Below the pieces are notes generated by a model. It was not told the origin of the DNA. It was given only the letters and a program-made list of their open reading frames with translations, and made no database searches. A stretch of DNA of 9,234 nt from Eubacteriales Family XIII. Incertae Sedis bacterium. GTDB taxonomy: Bacteria > Bacillota > Clostridia > Peptostreptococcales > Anaerovoracaceae. The position numbers were made by a program, and so were the translations under genes. The stretch is from NCBI GenBank assembly GCA_031263335.1, contig JAISGB010000246.1, positions 1-9,234 on the forward strand. Direction: 5' to 3'. Shown here piece by piece: positions 1 through 7,376 of this stretch. Numbering within the stretch: the stretch's first letter is position 1; every line of letters begins with the position of its first letter.

Positions 1-5
1 ATAAT

Positions 6-32
6 TTGAATTATAATAATATGGATTATAAC
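6..32 (+). promoter_or_regulatory. Candidate promoter of the ATPase gene
   Basis: The first 32 bases are very AT-rich. A TTGAAT hexamer (6-11) and a TATAAC hexamer (27-32) could be -35 and -10 boxes, but the 15-bp spacer is shorter than the ideal 17. A second perfect TATAAT (12-17) would need a -35 box outside the window. Either fits a short leader before the strong ribosome binding site at 63-70. This is seen only as a sequence match. Confidence 0.3.
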
Positions 33-73
33 AGTTTGCGGTGTTGTCTGCGTGCAATTTTTGAGGTGATCGT

Positions 74-1459
74 ATGGCGCAATTTATAGACCGGGGCGAG
101 GATTTGGCCTTCCTGCAGAGTGAATATGACAGACCCGACGCCTCCCTCGTCATCCTCTACGGGCGGCGCAGGGTGGGAAAGACCTCGCTCCTTTCCGAGT
201 TCGGAAAAGACAAGCATATGCTGTATTTCCTTGCCACGGAGGAATCGGAAGCGGCAAATCGCCGCCAATTCAAGGATCTTGTGGCGGCATACACGGGAAA
301 CGAGTTGCTGAAAAACACCGTTCCGGACAACTGGGAAATCATCTTCAACACGCTCACGCAATACGAATCCGACCAAAAAAAACTGATCGTCCTCGATGAA
401 TTCCAGTATATCGGAAAGAGCAATCCCGCCTTTCCTTCGGTGTTCCAAAAGATATGGGAAAGCCTGAAGAACCGGAATGTCATGGTGGTATTGTGCGGTT
501 CCTTGATCTCGCTTATGGAGGCGCAGACGCTATCCTATGACAGCCCTCTTTACGGCCGAAGGACGGGACAGATCAAACTCAAGCCGATCGCGTTCAGGCA
601 TTACCGCGAGTTTTACGGCGGAAAGAGCCGGCGGGAACTGATCGAATATTACAGCGTCACCGGCGGCGTGCCCAAGTATATTGAACTCTTTCGGGAGGAG
701 CGGGACATTTGGACGGCCATAGAAAAGCATGTGCTGTCCACGAGAAGTTTTCTCTATGAGGAACCGGTCTTCCTGTTGCGGAGTGAAGTCTCGGAAATCG
801 GAAGCTATTTTTCGTTGATACGGGCGATTGCCGACGGAAACCGGAAAATGGGCGCCATCGCTTCGGTGATGGGGGTCAAACAGACCGGCCTGACGAAATA
901 TCTCCGGACGCTGATCGATCTGGACATCATAGAGCGGGAGGTCCCCGTCACCGAGGATCGCCCCGACAGGAACAAGCGCGGCTTGTACCGTATAAAGGAC
1001 AACTTCATCGACTTTTGGTTTAAGTTCATATATCCCGAACGAAGCTCCATTGAAACAGGCCATGCGGGGCAGGTGATGTCGAAGCTGCGGGCGGGTTTTG
1101 TCGACCGCCACGTCTCCTATATATATGAGGATGTCTGCCGGCAACGCCTGTGGCAGCTTGCGGCGAAAGGGTCTTTGCCGCGGCGCTTCAACAAGGTCGG
1201 GCGATGGTGGGACGGCAACCTTGAGATTGACATTGTAGCGACGGACGGCGCAGGGACGGATATCGTATTCGGCGAATGCAAATATACCAACGAGCCGATG
1301 GATATCGACATCTACCACAAATTGTTGGAAAAGAAAGCCGCCGCCCGGTGGAATGAGGCGTCCCGCCGTGAATACTTTGCGTTTTTCAGTATCGGCGGCT
1401 ATACGGCGCGGATGAGGGAATTGGCCGCGCAAAAGGAGGATGTGGGCCTGTTTGAGTGA
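74..1459 (+). CDS. DUF234-type ATP-binding protein (AAA/archaeal ATPase family) with PD-(D/E)XK-like C-terminus
   Basis: A 461-residue P-loop ATPase. Walker A is G-RRRV-GKTS (residues 30-38) and Walker B is LIVLDEF with Asp108/Glu109. A sensor-like VVLCGS follows near 138-143, then the family-typical SPLYGRR and TGGVPKY segments (157-163, 196-202). Residues about 240-310 look like a winged helix. The C-terminal part (about 320-461) has EIDIVA (Asp386) followed by GECKY (Glu401, Lys403), the pattern of a PD-(D/E)XK nuclease-like fold as in DUF234 proteins. There is no signal peptide or membrane segment, so it is cytoplasmic. The start is fixed by a strong GAGGTGAT ribosome binding site at 63-70. 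It stands alone, converges on the transporter gene, and has no obvious link to the sugar locus. The role of this family is poorly known; some members are found in mobile or defence contexts. Family assignment is firm; cellular function is not. Confidence 0.92.
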   Translation: MAQFIDRGEDLAFLQSEYDRPDASLVILYGRRRVGKTSLLSEFGKDKHMLYFLATEESEAANRRQFKDLVAAYTGNELLKNTVPDNWEIIFNTLTQYESDQKKLIVLDEFQYIGKSNPAFPSVFQKIWESLKNRNVMVVLCGSLISLMEAQTLSYDSPLYGRRTGQIKLKPIAFRHYREFYGGKSRRELIEYYSVTGGVPKYIELFREERDIWTAIEKHVLSTRSFLYEEPVFLLRSEVSEIGSYFSLIRAIADGNRKMGAIASVMGVKQTGLTKYLRTLIDLDIIEREVPVTEDRPDRNKRGLYRIKDNFIDFWFKFIYPERSSIETGHAGQVMSKLRAGFVDRHVSYIYEDVCRQRLWQLAAKGSLPRRFNKVGRWWDGNLEIDIVATDGAGTDIVFGECKYTNEPMDIDIYHKLLEKKAAARWNEASRREYFAFFSIGGYTARMRELAAQKEDVGLFE

Positions 1460-1473
1460 GGGGCGGTTTTGAT

Positions 1474-2898
1474 TCAATCCTCGCACGGCAACCGGTTGCG
1501 TCTCGCTTCCATATATGCGTCCACGTCGGGCTTGAATTTTTCGAGGTTCCATGAGCCGACGAGCAGGAGGCAGATCGCGCACAGGATCGCCGGGATGCCG
1601 ATCATGATGAATATGACGGCGTTGATCACGGACTGCGGTTGCACGGCGGCGAGCGCATCGTAACCGCCGATCGTCAGCCCAAACCCGAGAATGACGGAAC
1701 CGAGGCCCGTACCGATCTTTGTCCCGAAGCTCGATGCGCCGGCCGTAAGCCCTTCGGTCCGAACGCCTCGTTTGAAATCTCCGTAATCCACCAGATCGCA
1801 GATCATGGTGGGCGCCGCGACCCACAGCGGGACAAGGGTCAGTGTCCCGAGGAAGGCGCAGATCAACTGGATCGGTAGGCTTGTCGGGAAGAACAGCATG
1901 ACGATCTTGATGACGATAGTCGCCGACAGGGCGCGGAGCAGCGTCTTCCGCTTTCCGAATACGGAAAACAGCTTTGGCACAAGGGGCATCATGACGATCA
2001 TGGGCACGACCGTAATGATGCTGAACAGCCCCATCAGGTTCGCGTCGCCCAAAACATCACGCATGTAGTATACGCCGATCCCCGCCGTGCCGTTGGTCAC
2101 CGCGAGCGTCAAATACAGGACGACGATAATATAGAAATATCTCGACGTCAGCAGGAAGGACAAACCCGCCCTTACGGATGTTTTGGACACGGGGGCGGCC
2201 TCGTCCCCGCTCGCTTCGACAAGGTCTTCGGTTGCGGACAATTTTTCCTTTGTCTTCACAAAGCAGAGCGTCAACAGGAGAAGGGAGACCGCCGCGATGA
2301 AAACCGAGATGATCGTCCACGCGTTTTGACTGCTCTCGCCGCCGAAAGCCTCGAGCGCCGGGGCGAATACGCCGACGAGCGCCGCCGTCGCGATGCCCTG
2401 CATGAGCGCCAACACGACGGTCACGATGTTCCTGTCGTTCGAAATGAGGGAGATACGCGGCAACATGGCGCTGTGCGCGAGCGCCGTGACCGTGTAGCAG
2501 ACAACCGACATAAATACATAAGTGAGAAAGATGTATACGTGTTTCGGCAACGGGGCGAGACCCGAGGGGACATGGAACAGCAACAGTATGCTGATCGCGA
2601 GCGGGACCGCCCCGATCATGACCCATGGACGGGCCTTTCCGAAACGGGTCCTCGTCTTTTCGATGATAAAGCCCATCGCGATATCGCTCGCCCCGTCCAA
2701 GAAACGCGCAACCAACATCATCGTACCGACGAAGGACGCGGATATCAGCGCCGAATCGGTGTAATACAAGGTGAGGAAGGCGTTTGTCAGCGCGAGCGTC
2801 ATTTGATATCCGATGCCGCCCAACCCGTACGAAATTTTTTCCGAAGCGGATGTCCCGCCTTGTTCCGGCGTCTTGGCCGCGTGCTTTATCGCTTTCAT
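1474..2898 (-). CDS. GPH-family (MelB-type) glycoside:cation symporter, MFS superfamily
   Basis: A 474-residue inner-membrane transporter expected to import a sugar or glycoside with Na+ or H+. About twelve hydrophobic segments can be read. The family's cation-site motif in helix 2 is present as RFLDGASDIAMG (Asp68 and Asp72), followed by the loop EKTRTRFGKARPW (80-92). Near the end, LVDYGDFKRGVRTEG and then SFGTKIGTGLG match the conserved GPH signature, including the helix-11 lysine. The frame is open upstream to 2976, but the ATG at 2898 is chosen because GGAGG (2905-2909) lies 6 bases upstream and the extra 26 residues are Gly/Ala/Arg-rich and unlike the family. It lies downstream of, and on the same strand as, the AraC regulator (187-bp gap), so it may be co-transcribed with it or have its own promoter. 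The substrate is not readable; the neighbouring GH3 enzyme suggests a beta-glycoside. Confidence 0.93.
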   Translation of the reverse strand: MKAIKHAAKTPEQGGTSASEKISYGLGGIGYQMTLALTNAFLTLYYTDSALISASFVGTMMLVARFLDGASDIAMGFIIEKTRTRFGKARPWVMIGAVPLAISILLLFHVPSGLAPLPKHVYIFLTYVFMSVVCYTVTALAHSAMLPRISLISNDRNIVTVVLALMQGIATAALVGVFAPALEAFGGESSQNAWTIISVFIAAVSLLLLTLCFVKTKEKLSATEDLVEASGDEAAPVSKTSVRAGLSFLLTSRYFYIIVVLYLTLAVTNGTAGIGVYYMRDVLGDANLMGLFSIITVVPMIVMMPLVPKLFSVFGKRKTLLRALSATIVIKIVMLFFPTSLPIQLICAFLGTLTLVPLWVAAPTMICDLVDYGDFKRGVRTEGLTAGASSFGTKIGTGLGSVILGFGLTIGGYDALAAVQPQSVINAVIFIMIGIPAILCAICLLLVGSWNLEKFKPDVDAYMEARRNRLPCED

Positions 2899-3038
2899 CG
2901 CCTTCCTCCCCGCCTTTTCGGCGCCCGCGCGATATCGGGGAGCCGAAGCGCCGGGCAAGCCCGACGCCGAACCCATTTACGCGCGACATTTCGCAAAATC
3001 CGAAGCCACACGCAAAGTGTAATCCGAAAGTTCCGGGC

Positions 3039-3067
3039 ATTATACAAATATGTCAAGATTTTTATAA
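3039..3067 (-). promoter_or_regulatory. Candidate promoter of the GPH symporter gene
   Basis: In the AT-rich gap between regulator and transporter, the minus strand carries a perfect TATAAT (3039-3044). A perfect TTGACA (3051-3056) lies only 6 bp upstream of it, too close to be its -35 box. With the normal 17-bp spacer the -35 would be TTATAA (3062-3067), a 3/6 match. No good -10 lies 16-18 bp from the TTGACA. A weak -35 beside a perfect -10 would fit activation by the AraC protein, but this is inference. Confidence 0.33.
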
Positions 3068-3085
3068 GAATTTACAGGGTATCGT

Positions 3086-3850
3086 TCATTCTGCGGCGGA
3101 ATGCGTCCGGAAATGCCTTATCCTGTAGCCTCTCGGCGTTTCGCCCGTCCGGCGCTTGAACACCTTCGTAAAATAGCTCTGCGAACAAAAATTCAACGTG
3201 TTTGCGATTTCCGACAGCGGGATGCTCTCGTCCCCGAGCAATTGCTTGGCCTCGCCTATCTTCGACTCGTTGATGTATTCGATGATGGAAACCCCTATTT
3301 CTTCTTTGAACCGGCTGCAGAGATAGGAAGGGTTTCGCCCCGTCTCACGGCCGAGGTCGTCCAATGTGATCTTGTAATGCAGATTGCTGTCGATGTATTC
3401 CACGCATTTTCTCACGAGCGGAGACAGGGGTTTGGACTTATGTTTCGCATACCGGACTTTTTCGCAGAACTCGATCGCCATCTTGGGAAAGAGCGCAAAG
3501 ACCGCATCGGCATCCTTGCTCCTGTCCGCCAGCTTTATATACGCGTCGCTCAGGCTGTAGGCGCTTTCGATGTCGAGCCCGCCCTCGATCGCAAAGCGCG
3601 TCACGAGCGTGATACTCGCGACGAACTCGTAGATCGCCTGTCGGTGCGGATTGTCGGACAGATGCCCCTCGTGCATCGGGAACACCGCGAAAAACCGGGT
3701 CCGGACCTTTTCCGTCTCCCCGTTCTTGATGCACTCGAGCAACTTCAATTCCTTTTCATAGGGGACATGAAGCCATTGCGCCTCCCTGCGGTCAAAATTC
3801 TCCCGCCGAAGCGCCGCTTCGATCGCGTTTTCCGTTGTCTCTCCGCGCAT
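3086..3850 (-). CDS. AraC-family transcriptional regulator
   Basis: A 254-residue DNA-binding protein. The C-terminal 110 residues form the paired helix-turn-helix of the AraC/XylS family: the first around 161-182 (ITLDDLGRETGRNPSYLCSRF), the second around 210-232, ending in the signature NFCSQSYFTKVFKRRTGETPRGYR. The N-terminal 140 residues are helical, with a YEFVASITLVTRFAIEGGLD segment (74-93). This resembles the all-helical N-terminus common in Firmicutes AraC proteins rather than a cupin sugar-binding domain, so the inducer cannot be guessed. The frame is open to 3994, but the ATG at 3850 has GGAGG (3856-3860) 5 bases upstream; an ATG at 3862 is the nearest alternative. It lies between the transporter it probably controls and the divergent hydrolase operon, the usual arrangement for a local activator. 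Confidence 0.93.
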   Translation of the reverse strand: MRGETTENAIEAALRRENFDRREAQWLHVPYEKELKLLECIKNGETEKVRTRFFAVFPMHEGHLSDNPHRQAIYEFVASITLVTRFAIEGGLDIESAYSLSDAYIKLADRSKDADAVFALFPKMAIEFCEKVRYAKHKSKPLSPLVRKCVEYIDSNLHYKITLDDLGRETGRNPSYLCSRFKEEIGVSIIEYINESKIGEAKQLLGDESIPLSEIANTLNFCSQSYFTKVFKRRTGETPRGYRIRHFRTHSAAE

Positions 3851-3942
3851 ATGTTCCTCCATGCCGCCCTGCGGCGCAAACGAGCCACGAAACCGCCCGC
3901 CCGCAATCCCAATGCGGCTGCGAATTTCGGGCGGCACAGCAA

Positions 3943-4005
3943 TCATTATAAAACTTTTTACGGAGATCGTCATTATATTTTTACAGAAAACCAAACATCA
4001 TTATA
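3943..4005. repeat. Three TCATTATA direct repeats in the divergent regulatory region (possible AraC operators)
   Basis: TCATTATA occurs at 3943-3950, 3970-3977 and 3998-4005, start-to-start 27 and 28 bp. The surrounding bases differ, so this is not a simple tandem duplication. The third copy overlaps the -10 of the plus-strand promoter, and the first contains the -10 of the minus-strand promoter. CATTATA occurs again at 3038-3044 upstream of the transporter. They may be binding half-sites for the AraC protein. They could instead be chance, because the reverse complement contains TATAAT and promoter-rich DNA favours it. Confidence 0.4.
3945..3973 (-). promoter_or_regulatory. Candidate promoter of the AraC regulator gene
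   Basis: On the minus strand, ATGACG (3968-3973; 4/6 to TTGACA) is separated by exactly 17 bp from a perfect TATAAT (3945-3950). Transcription would start near 3938, leaving a leader of about 85-90 bases before the ATG at 3850. Two other TATAAT copies in this gap have poorer -35 boxes. Confidence 0.38.
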
Positions 4006-4007
4006 GA
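3980..4007 (+). promoter_or_regulatory. Candidate promoter of the MBL-GH3-esterase operon
   Basis: TTTACA (3980-3985; 5/6 to TTGACA) and TATAGA (4002-4007; 4/6) are separated by 16 bp. Transcription would start near 4014, about 45 bases before the MBL gene. The -10 overlaps the third TCATTATA repeat, so a bound regulator there would affect this promoter directly. Confidence 0.38.
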
Positions 4008-4057
4008 AGTTCGTCCCGTCCGGGGTTTAGACTAATCTCGGAAAGCGGGGTGACGTC

Positions 4058-4885
4058 ATGGGCTATTTCAAAACGCATAAAATCGACGCCGACACCTATT
4101 ACATAACGGAACCGCTCGGCGTGGGCGCGTACCTGTTCCTCGGAAACGATCGGGCGCTCCTGTCCGATACGGGATACGGCTATATGGACATAGGGAAGCC
4201 CGTCGCGCGGATCACGGATATGCCGCCGATCGTGATGAATACGCACGGCCACGCCGATCACGCGGGCGGCGACACGCGGTTCAAGGAGATATACATCCAT
4301 CCCGCGGACGCGCCGTTGCTCGATCCCAACCGGCAAAAGGAGCAACGCGATCTGCTTTTCGGTTATGCAAAAAAGGTCTACCCGTTTCTGACGCCGATCC
4401 TGTTCTTTCTCGAGCTGCGGAGAACCGAGAAATACAAGCCTGTCGTAAAGGCCCTTGACGACGGCCACCTGTTCGATCTGGGCGGCCGGGTGTTGGAATC
4501 CATCCACTTCCCCGGGCATACTCCGGGCAGCGTGATCCTCGCGGACAGGCGGACGAAAACCCTCTATGCCGGGGACGCGGTCAACCACGGGCTGTTCCTG
4601 TTCTTCCCGGATTCGCCCACGCTGCGGGAATACGCCGCCGCCCTGCGGAAACTCGCGCGTCTGCAAGGCTTTGAGCGCATCCGTGTCTCCCACGGACTTA
4701 CGGAATTTCCGTTTGGCTTCATCGAATATTACGCGGATTTTTTGGAGAGGGCAACGCTCGAAAAGAGCGAGCGCACGGACATACCGAACGGCGCGACGCC
4801 CGTCCTGAAATACACGGAACCCGGGGAAGCGTACGGTGTTTCCGAGATATCCGCGCTCTTCACGGAAGGGAGCCTTGCGGGGTGA
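4058..4885 (+). CDS. Metallo-beta-lactamase-fold hydrolase
   Basis: A 275-residue zinc hydrolase of the MBL superfamily. All core metal ligands are visible: HGHADH (His63, His65, Asp67, His68), His154 in FPGHTPGS, Asp173 in YAGDAV and His212 in VSHG. The preceding DTGYG (37-41) and LYAGD strands fit the alpha-beta/beta-alpha fold. There is no signal peptide, so it is probably cytoplasmic and not a secreted beta-lactamase. The segment between the two halves (about 90-135) contains a hydrophobic stretch YPFLTPILFFLEL that may shape the active site. The start is supported by a GGGGTG ribosome binding site at 4047-4052, 5 bases upstream. It is the first gene of the plus-strand operon; the GH3 gene begins 105 bp later. 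In this context a lactone, ester or other small-molecule substrate released from a glycoside is plausible, but the family is too broad to name one. Confidence 0.9.
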   Translation: MGYFKTHKIDADTYYITEPLGVGAYLFLGNDRALLSDTGYGYMDIGKPVARITDMPPIVMNTHGHADHAGGDTRFKEIYIHPADAPLLDPNRQKEQRDLLFGYAKKVYPFLTPILFFLELRRTEKYKPVVKALDDGHLFDLGGRVLESIHFPGHTPGSVILADRRTKTLYAGDAVNHGLFLFFPDSPTLREYAAALRKLARLQGFERIRVSHGLTEFPFGFIEYYADFLERATLEKSERTDIPNGATPVLKYTEPGEAYGVSEISALFTEGSLAG

Positions 4886-4934
4886 GGGAGGATGCGGATG
4901 CGCCAAGTCGCCGGCGGGCCCGATCGGGGAAGCT

Positions 4935-4994
4935 ATGAGGGTGAGGGTGAACGGTCTGCGTCGCCGCGCGGCGGCGGGAAGGAGGGAACGGTGA
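4935..4994 (+). other. Possible 19-codon Arg-rich leader ORF overlapping the GH3 start
   Basis: An ATG at 4935 opens a 19-codon frame rich in Arg (8 of 19, beginning MRVRVNGL). Its TGA (4992-4994) overlaps the GTG start of the GH3 gene in a GTGA arrangement. GGGGA lies about 5 bases before the ATG. Such overlaps are typical of translational coupling, but the sequence is GC-rich and low in complexity, so chance is quite possible. Confidence 0.2.
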
Positions 4995-7255
4995 GCAACC
5001 TGAAAGATTATGCGGAAAAAGCGAAAGGACTTGCGGCCGAAATGACGACGGACGAAAAGGCGAATCTCGTCTCCGGCGCCGGCATGTGGGAAACGCGCGG
5101 ATGCGACAGGCTCGGGCTCAAGAAGATCGACATGTCGGACGGGCCGCACGGCATCAGGAAACAGTTGGATTACGCCGACATTGCTGCGGATGAATCGGTC
5201 AAGACCGTCTGCTTCCCGTCCGGTTCCTGCATCTCGGGCAGTTGGGATACCGAGGCGCTCCGGCAAATGGGGGAGGCGATCGGGCGGAACGCGCGGATTC
5301 ACGACATTTCGCTGTTGCTCGGGCCGGGGACAAACATAAAGCGCAGTCCGCTCTGCGGGCGGAATTTTGAATATTTCTCCGAGGACCCGCATCTCGCGGG
5401 TGTGCTTGTTGCGGCCTATATTCGAGGGGTACAGAGCGTCGGGGTCTCCGCCTGCGTCAAGCATTTCGCGGGGAACAACCAGGAAACGAGACGTTTGACG
5501 GTGAACGCCCTGATCGACGAACGCGCGCTCCGCGAGATCTATCTGCCGCCCTTCGAGACGGCGATCCGGGAAGGAAATGTCGATACCGTCATGAGTGCAT
5601 ACAATACACTGAACGGGACGTCTTGCAGCCAAAACAAGCGATTGCTCACCGAAATTCTGCGGGAGGAATGGGGATTTGACGGCATGGTCGTCTCCGATTG
5701 GGGCGCGGTGACGGACGACACGGAGGCAGTACTCGCGGGAACCGATCTGAAAATGCCCGGATTCGGCGGAGATCCGGCCCGCATCGAAAAGGCGGTGAAC
5801 GACGGAACGCTTTCCGCAGAAGCGCTCGATGAAGCGGCGGCGCGGGTCATCGCCCTGCTTCTGAAGGCGAATGAAGTGAAGGAACACGACGCGGATTGGG
5901 GGACGGGCGCAGAGGATTTTGAACGAAACCATGCGCTTTCGCGTAGGCTCGCGGGCGAGAGCATGGTGTTGCTCAAAAACGACGGGGCATTGCCGCTCAA
6001 GCAGGGCGGAAAGTTGCTGATCGTCGGCGCATACGCGAGGGAACCGCATTTTCAGGGAGGCGGCAGTTCCCATGTCAACGCGTACAGGGTGGACGACGCG
6101 CTCGGGATCTTTGAGGAAAACGGATGGGAAACGGTGTTTGTCCCCGAATTTTCGGATATCGGCGCGATGCTCGAGGCGATGAAGACGTGCGACACGGCGC
6201 TCGTCTTTGCGGGGACGCCCGAATCCGAAGAATCGGAGGGTTTTGACCGCGAGACCTTGGATCTCCCCGAGGCGCAGAACACGGCGATCTTTGCCCTGTG
6301 CGAGGCGGGCGCGCCCACGGTTGTGATCCTGTTTGAGGGCAGCGCGGCGGGGATGCCGTGGGTCGATGAAGCGAACGCTGTCCTCGCGGCCTTCCTGCCC
6401 GGGGAAGCCGGCGGCGGGGCAGTGTACGACCTCGTGACGGGCGCGGCCAATCCCTGCGGCAAGCTCGCCGAAACCTTCGCGCGGAAACGCGCCGACACGC
6501 CCGCCCATCTGTTTTTCCCGGGAGAGGGCGACGCGTCATTCTATGGGGAAAGCCTGTTTGTGGGTTATCGGTATTATGAGAAAAAGGAGATCGAACCGCT
6601 CTTTCCGTTCGGGCATGGGCTGTCCTACACCGTGTTCGCCTACGAGTCGGCCAAGGCGGGGAAGCGGAGCTATTTCGACAATGAGCGGGCAGAGATCTCC
6701 GTCGACATCAAAAATGTCGGCTGGCGCGCGGGCAAGGAGATCGTCCAACTCTATGTCCGGCCCGACCCGCAGACCGCCGCAAAAGGCCGTATTCGGCCCG
6801 TGAAGGAATTGAAGGCGTTTGAAAAGATCGATCTTGCGCCGGGCGAAATCCGGACAGTCCGCTTCCTCCTTGAACGGCGCGCCTTCGCGTTCTACGATAC
6901 CGAGGCCCGCGATTGGCGCGTAAACACGGGGAACTATTCGATCTTGATCGGCGCCTCCTCCGTCGATATCCGCGCGGAGACGGAGATCGAGGTGATTTCC
7001 ACGCAAACCGAACGGAAGGTGTTCACAAGGGATTCCCTGCTCGGTGACTTCTGCGCGGACGCGGGCGGCAAGGCACTTATCGACGGGTTGCTCGAAACGG
7101 TCGGCGCGGGGATGCGCGACAAAACGGGCGACAAGCCCGGGGATGACGAGGCGCATATGAAGATGGTGATGTCGATGCCGCTGAAAACATTCATCCTGCT
7201 CGGCGTTCCGGCCGAAGAGGTGGACGGGATATTGGCGCAGGTCAACGCGCGGTAA
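4991..7255 (+). CDS. Glycoside hydrolase family 3 beta-glycosidase (probably beta-glucosidase), cytoplasmic
   Basis: A 754-residue GH3 enzyme that removes terminal beta-linked sugars from glycosides by a retaining mechanism. Domain order: GH3 N-terminal barrel (about 1-280), with MSDGPHGIRK (about 47-56), KHFAGNNQE (157-165) and the nucleophile in MVVSDWGAV (Asp236); GH3 C-terminal sandwich (about 315-550), with the likely acid/base Glu416 in SEGFDRE and PFGHGLSYT near 540; then a fibronectin-III-like domain (about 560-650) with VKELKAFEKIDLAPGE. A C-terminal tail of about 70 residues follows, as in many clostridial GH3 enzymes. There is no signal peptide. The GTG at 4991 is preferred: GGAGG (4981-4985) lies 5 bases upstream and the protein then begins like its relatives. 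ATGs at 4892 and 4898 are in frame, the latter also with GGGAGG, and would add a Gly/Arg-rich extension of 31-33 residues. All catalytic motifs are intact. The sugar specificity cannot be read. Confidence 0.95.
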   Translation: MSNLKDYAEKAKGLAAEMTTDEKANLVSGAGMWETRGCDRLGLKKIDMSDGPHGIRKQLDYADIAADESVKTVCFPSGSCISGSWDTEALRQMGEAIGRNARIHDISLLLGPGTNIKRSPLCGRNFEYFSEDPHLAGVLVAAYIRGVQSVGVSACVKHFAGNNQETRRLTVNALIDERALREIYLPPFETAIREGNVDTVMSAYNTLNGTSCSQNKRLLTEILREEWGFDGMVVSDWGAVTDDTEAVLAGTDLKMPGFGGDPARIEKAVNDGTLSAEALDEAAARVIALLLKANEVKEHDADWGTGAEDFERNHALSRRLAGESMVLLKNDGALPLKQGGKLLIVGAYAREPHFQGGGSSHVNAYRVDDALGIFEENGWETVFVPEFSDIGAMLEAMKTCDTALVFAGTPESEESEGFDRETLDLPEAQNTAIFALCEAGAPTVVILFEGSAAGMPWVDEANAVLAAFLPGEAGGGAVYDLVTGAANPCGKLAETFARKRADTPAHLFFPGEGDASFYGESLFVGYRYYEKKEIEPLFPFGHGLSYTVFAYESAKAGKRSYFDNERAEISVDIKNVGWRAGKEIVQLYVRPDPQTAAKGRIRPVKELKAFEKIDLAPGEIRTVRFLLERRAFAFYDTEARDWRVNTGNYSILIGASSVDIRAETEIEVISTQTERKVFTRDSLLGDFCADAGGKALIDGLLETVGAGMRDKTGDKPGDDEAHMKMVMSMPLKTFILLGVPAEEVDGILAQVNAR

Positions 7256-7320
7256 AGGCAGAGTTGCGAATCCGACAGCTTCGCGACCCGCATGTTGATT
7301 CGCAACTTAAGTAAAGACAG
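7252..7320. repeat. Hairpin with 11-bp perfect arms flanked by a 9/10 direct repeat (MITE-like remnant?)
   Basis: AGTTGCGAATC (7262-7272) pairs perfectly with GATTCGCAACT (7297-7307) around a 24-nt loop. Directly outside lie GTAAAGGCAG (7252-7261) and GTAAAGACAG (7311-7320), differing at one base. The left copy contains the GH3 stop codon. Inverted arms inside a near-perfect direct repeat are the layout of a very small inserted element with a target duplication. No T-run follows, so it is not a standard terminator. An alternative stem, GCGAA (7266-7270) with TTCGC (7280-7284), could compete in RNA. Confidence 0.5.
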
Positions 7321-7376
7321 GCGGCGCAAGCGGCGAAAGAAACATATCTTTTGCGGGCGGCGAAATTGAGGGAGAA

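Noticed and set aside
1457..1476. Bidirectional terminator between the converging ATPase and transporter genes
   Set aside because: The gap is about 14 bp with a short T-run (GGGCGGTTTT) but no stem of useful length.
1488..1499. Perfect 12-bp palindrome GCAACCGGTTGC near the end of the transporter gene
   Set aside because: It lies inside coding sequence, has no loop or T-run, and a single palindrome of this length is expected by chance in GC-rich DNA.
530..1825. Long minus-strand frame across the ATPase and the transporter end
   Set aside because: It crosses two supported genes and its translation is Arg-rich without motifs, so it is a shadow frame.
3087..3105. Hairpin CATTC/GAATG at the end of the regulator gene as a terminator
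   Set aside because: The stem is only 5 bp and no T-run follows in the direction of transcription.
4939..4950. GGTGAG-type short tandem repeat in the GH3 leader
   Set aside because: Only two copies, too short to separate from chance.
4001..6508. Very long minus-strand open frame opposite the MBL and GH3 genes
   Set aside because: It is the shadow of two well-supported genes in GC-rich DNA. Its translation has no recognisable domain and is rich in Arg, Pro and His, as expected for an antisense frame.
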